15,305 bases of DNA from Bacteroidota bacterium (lineage in GTDB: Bacteria > Bacteroidota > Bacteroidia > Bacteroidales > Prolixibacteraceae). Under the pieces are notes generated by a model that was given only the letters and a program-made list of their open reading frames with translations, did not search any database and had not been told where the DNA came from. Location: the NCBI GenBank assembly GCA_030695265.1, contig JAUYTA010000415.1, positions 1-15,305 on the forward strand, given 5' to 3'. Shown piece after piece: positions 15,168 through 15,305 of the stretch (within the stretch, counting starts at the first letter, position 1; every line of letters begins with the position of its first letter). A program made the translations under genes and the position numbers.

Positions 15168-15305
15168 TTAAAATACCCTAACCACGAGTCCATCGCCTAA
15201 AATCAAGCCGCATGATTGCAGTAGCTTTATTACCGCTTCATTCGGACTTGTGAGGGCCGAACCAATGGTTACCCGCCATCTGCTGGTTTGCAGCGGAATG
15301 GCATA
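15168..15305 (-). CDS. C-terminal 45 residues of an unidentified protein (5' end outside window)
   Basis: The - strand is open from the window edge to a TAA at 15168-15170. The residues look like real protein (WRVTIGSALTSPNEAVIKLL, then a short tail ending GDGLVVRVF), with a helix and a final beta strand. Base composition is clearly more GC-rich than gajAB. I do not recognise the family. A GGAGGAG lies a few bases after the stop, but no start codon follows at a usable distance. The gap to gajA is about 97 bases, so gajA may have its own promoter or be read from this gene. Confidence 0.5.
   Translation of the reverse strand, partial: YAIPLQTSRWRVTIGSALTSPNEAVIKLLQSCGLILGDGLVVRVF

Overview
The window looks like a chromosomal piece of a Bacteroidota genome, probably Bacteroidales/Marinilabiliales-like. 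This is inferred from protein character, A-rich start regions with little Shine-Dalgarno signal, a TAnnTTTG-type promoter box, and short GC-rich intergenic minisatellites. All repeat and motif counts were made by eye.

Positions 1-7700 are ordinary core genome. On the + strand lie the end of a Cu(+)-exporting P-type ATPase (copA), a small CxxC copper chaperone, pdxH, a DUF6249-like membrane protein, ligA, a DUF6913-like protein translationally coupled to dapA, and a small membrane-anchored acidic protein. On the - strand an ECF sigma factor is followed by its probable membrane anti-sigma partner. The sigma gene and the DUF6249-like gene are divergent, and between them are two mirror-image ECF-type promoters, each TGTAAC-N16-CGTC. 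This predicts autoregulation and a shared regulon.

Positions 7700-11170 are an accessory junction. There is a - strand lipoprotein, a cluster of 23-nt repeats resembling a solitary end of an IS21-type element, a two-frame DDE insertion sequence whose frames join by a -1 shift at an in-phase A AAA AAA heptamer, and an AT-rich 153-bp element with 22-nt inverted ends (MITE-like).

Positions 11470-15070 hold a visibly AT-richer, probably acquired module on the - strand: an OLD-family ATPase/TOPRIM nuclease followed by a UvrD-like helicase, overlapping by one base. This is the architecture of the Gabija anti-phage system (gajAB), which is already described. Just past the gajB stop is a ~110-bp imperfect palindrome in the place and shape of an integron-cassette attC site, suggesting the pair may have arrived as a cassette. 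Beyond gajA, the window ends in the last 45 codons of an unrelated - strand gene.

I see no rRNA, tRNA, CRISPR array or replication origin.
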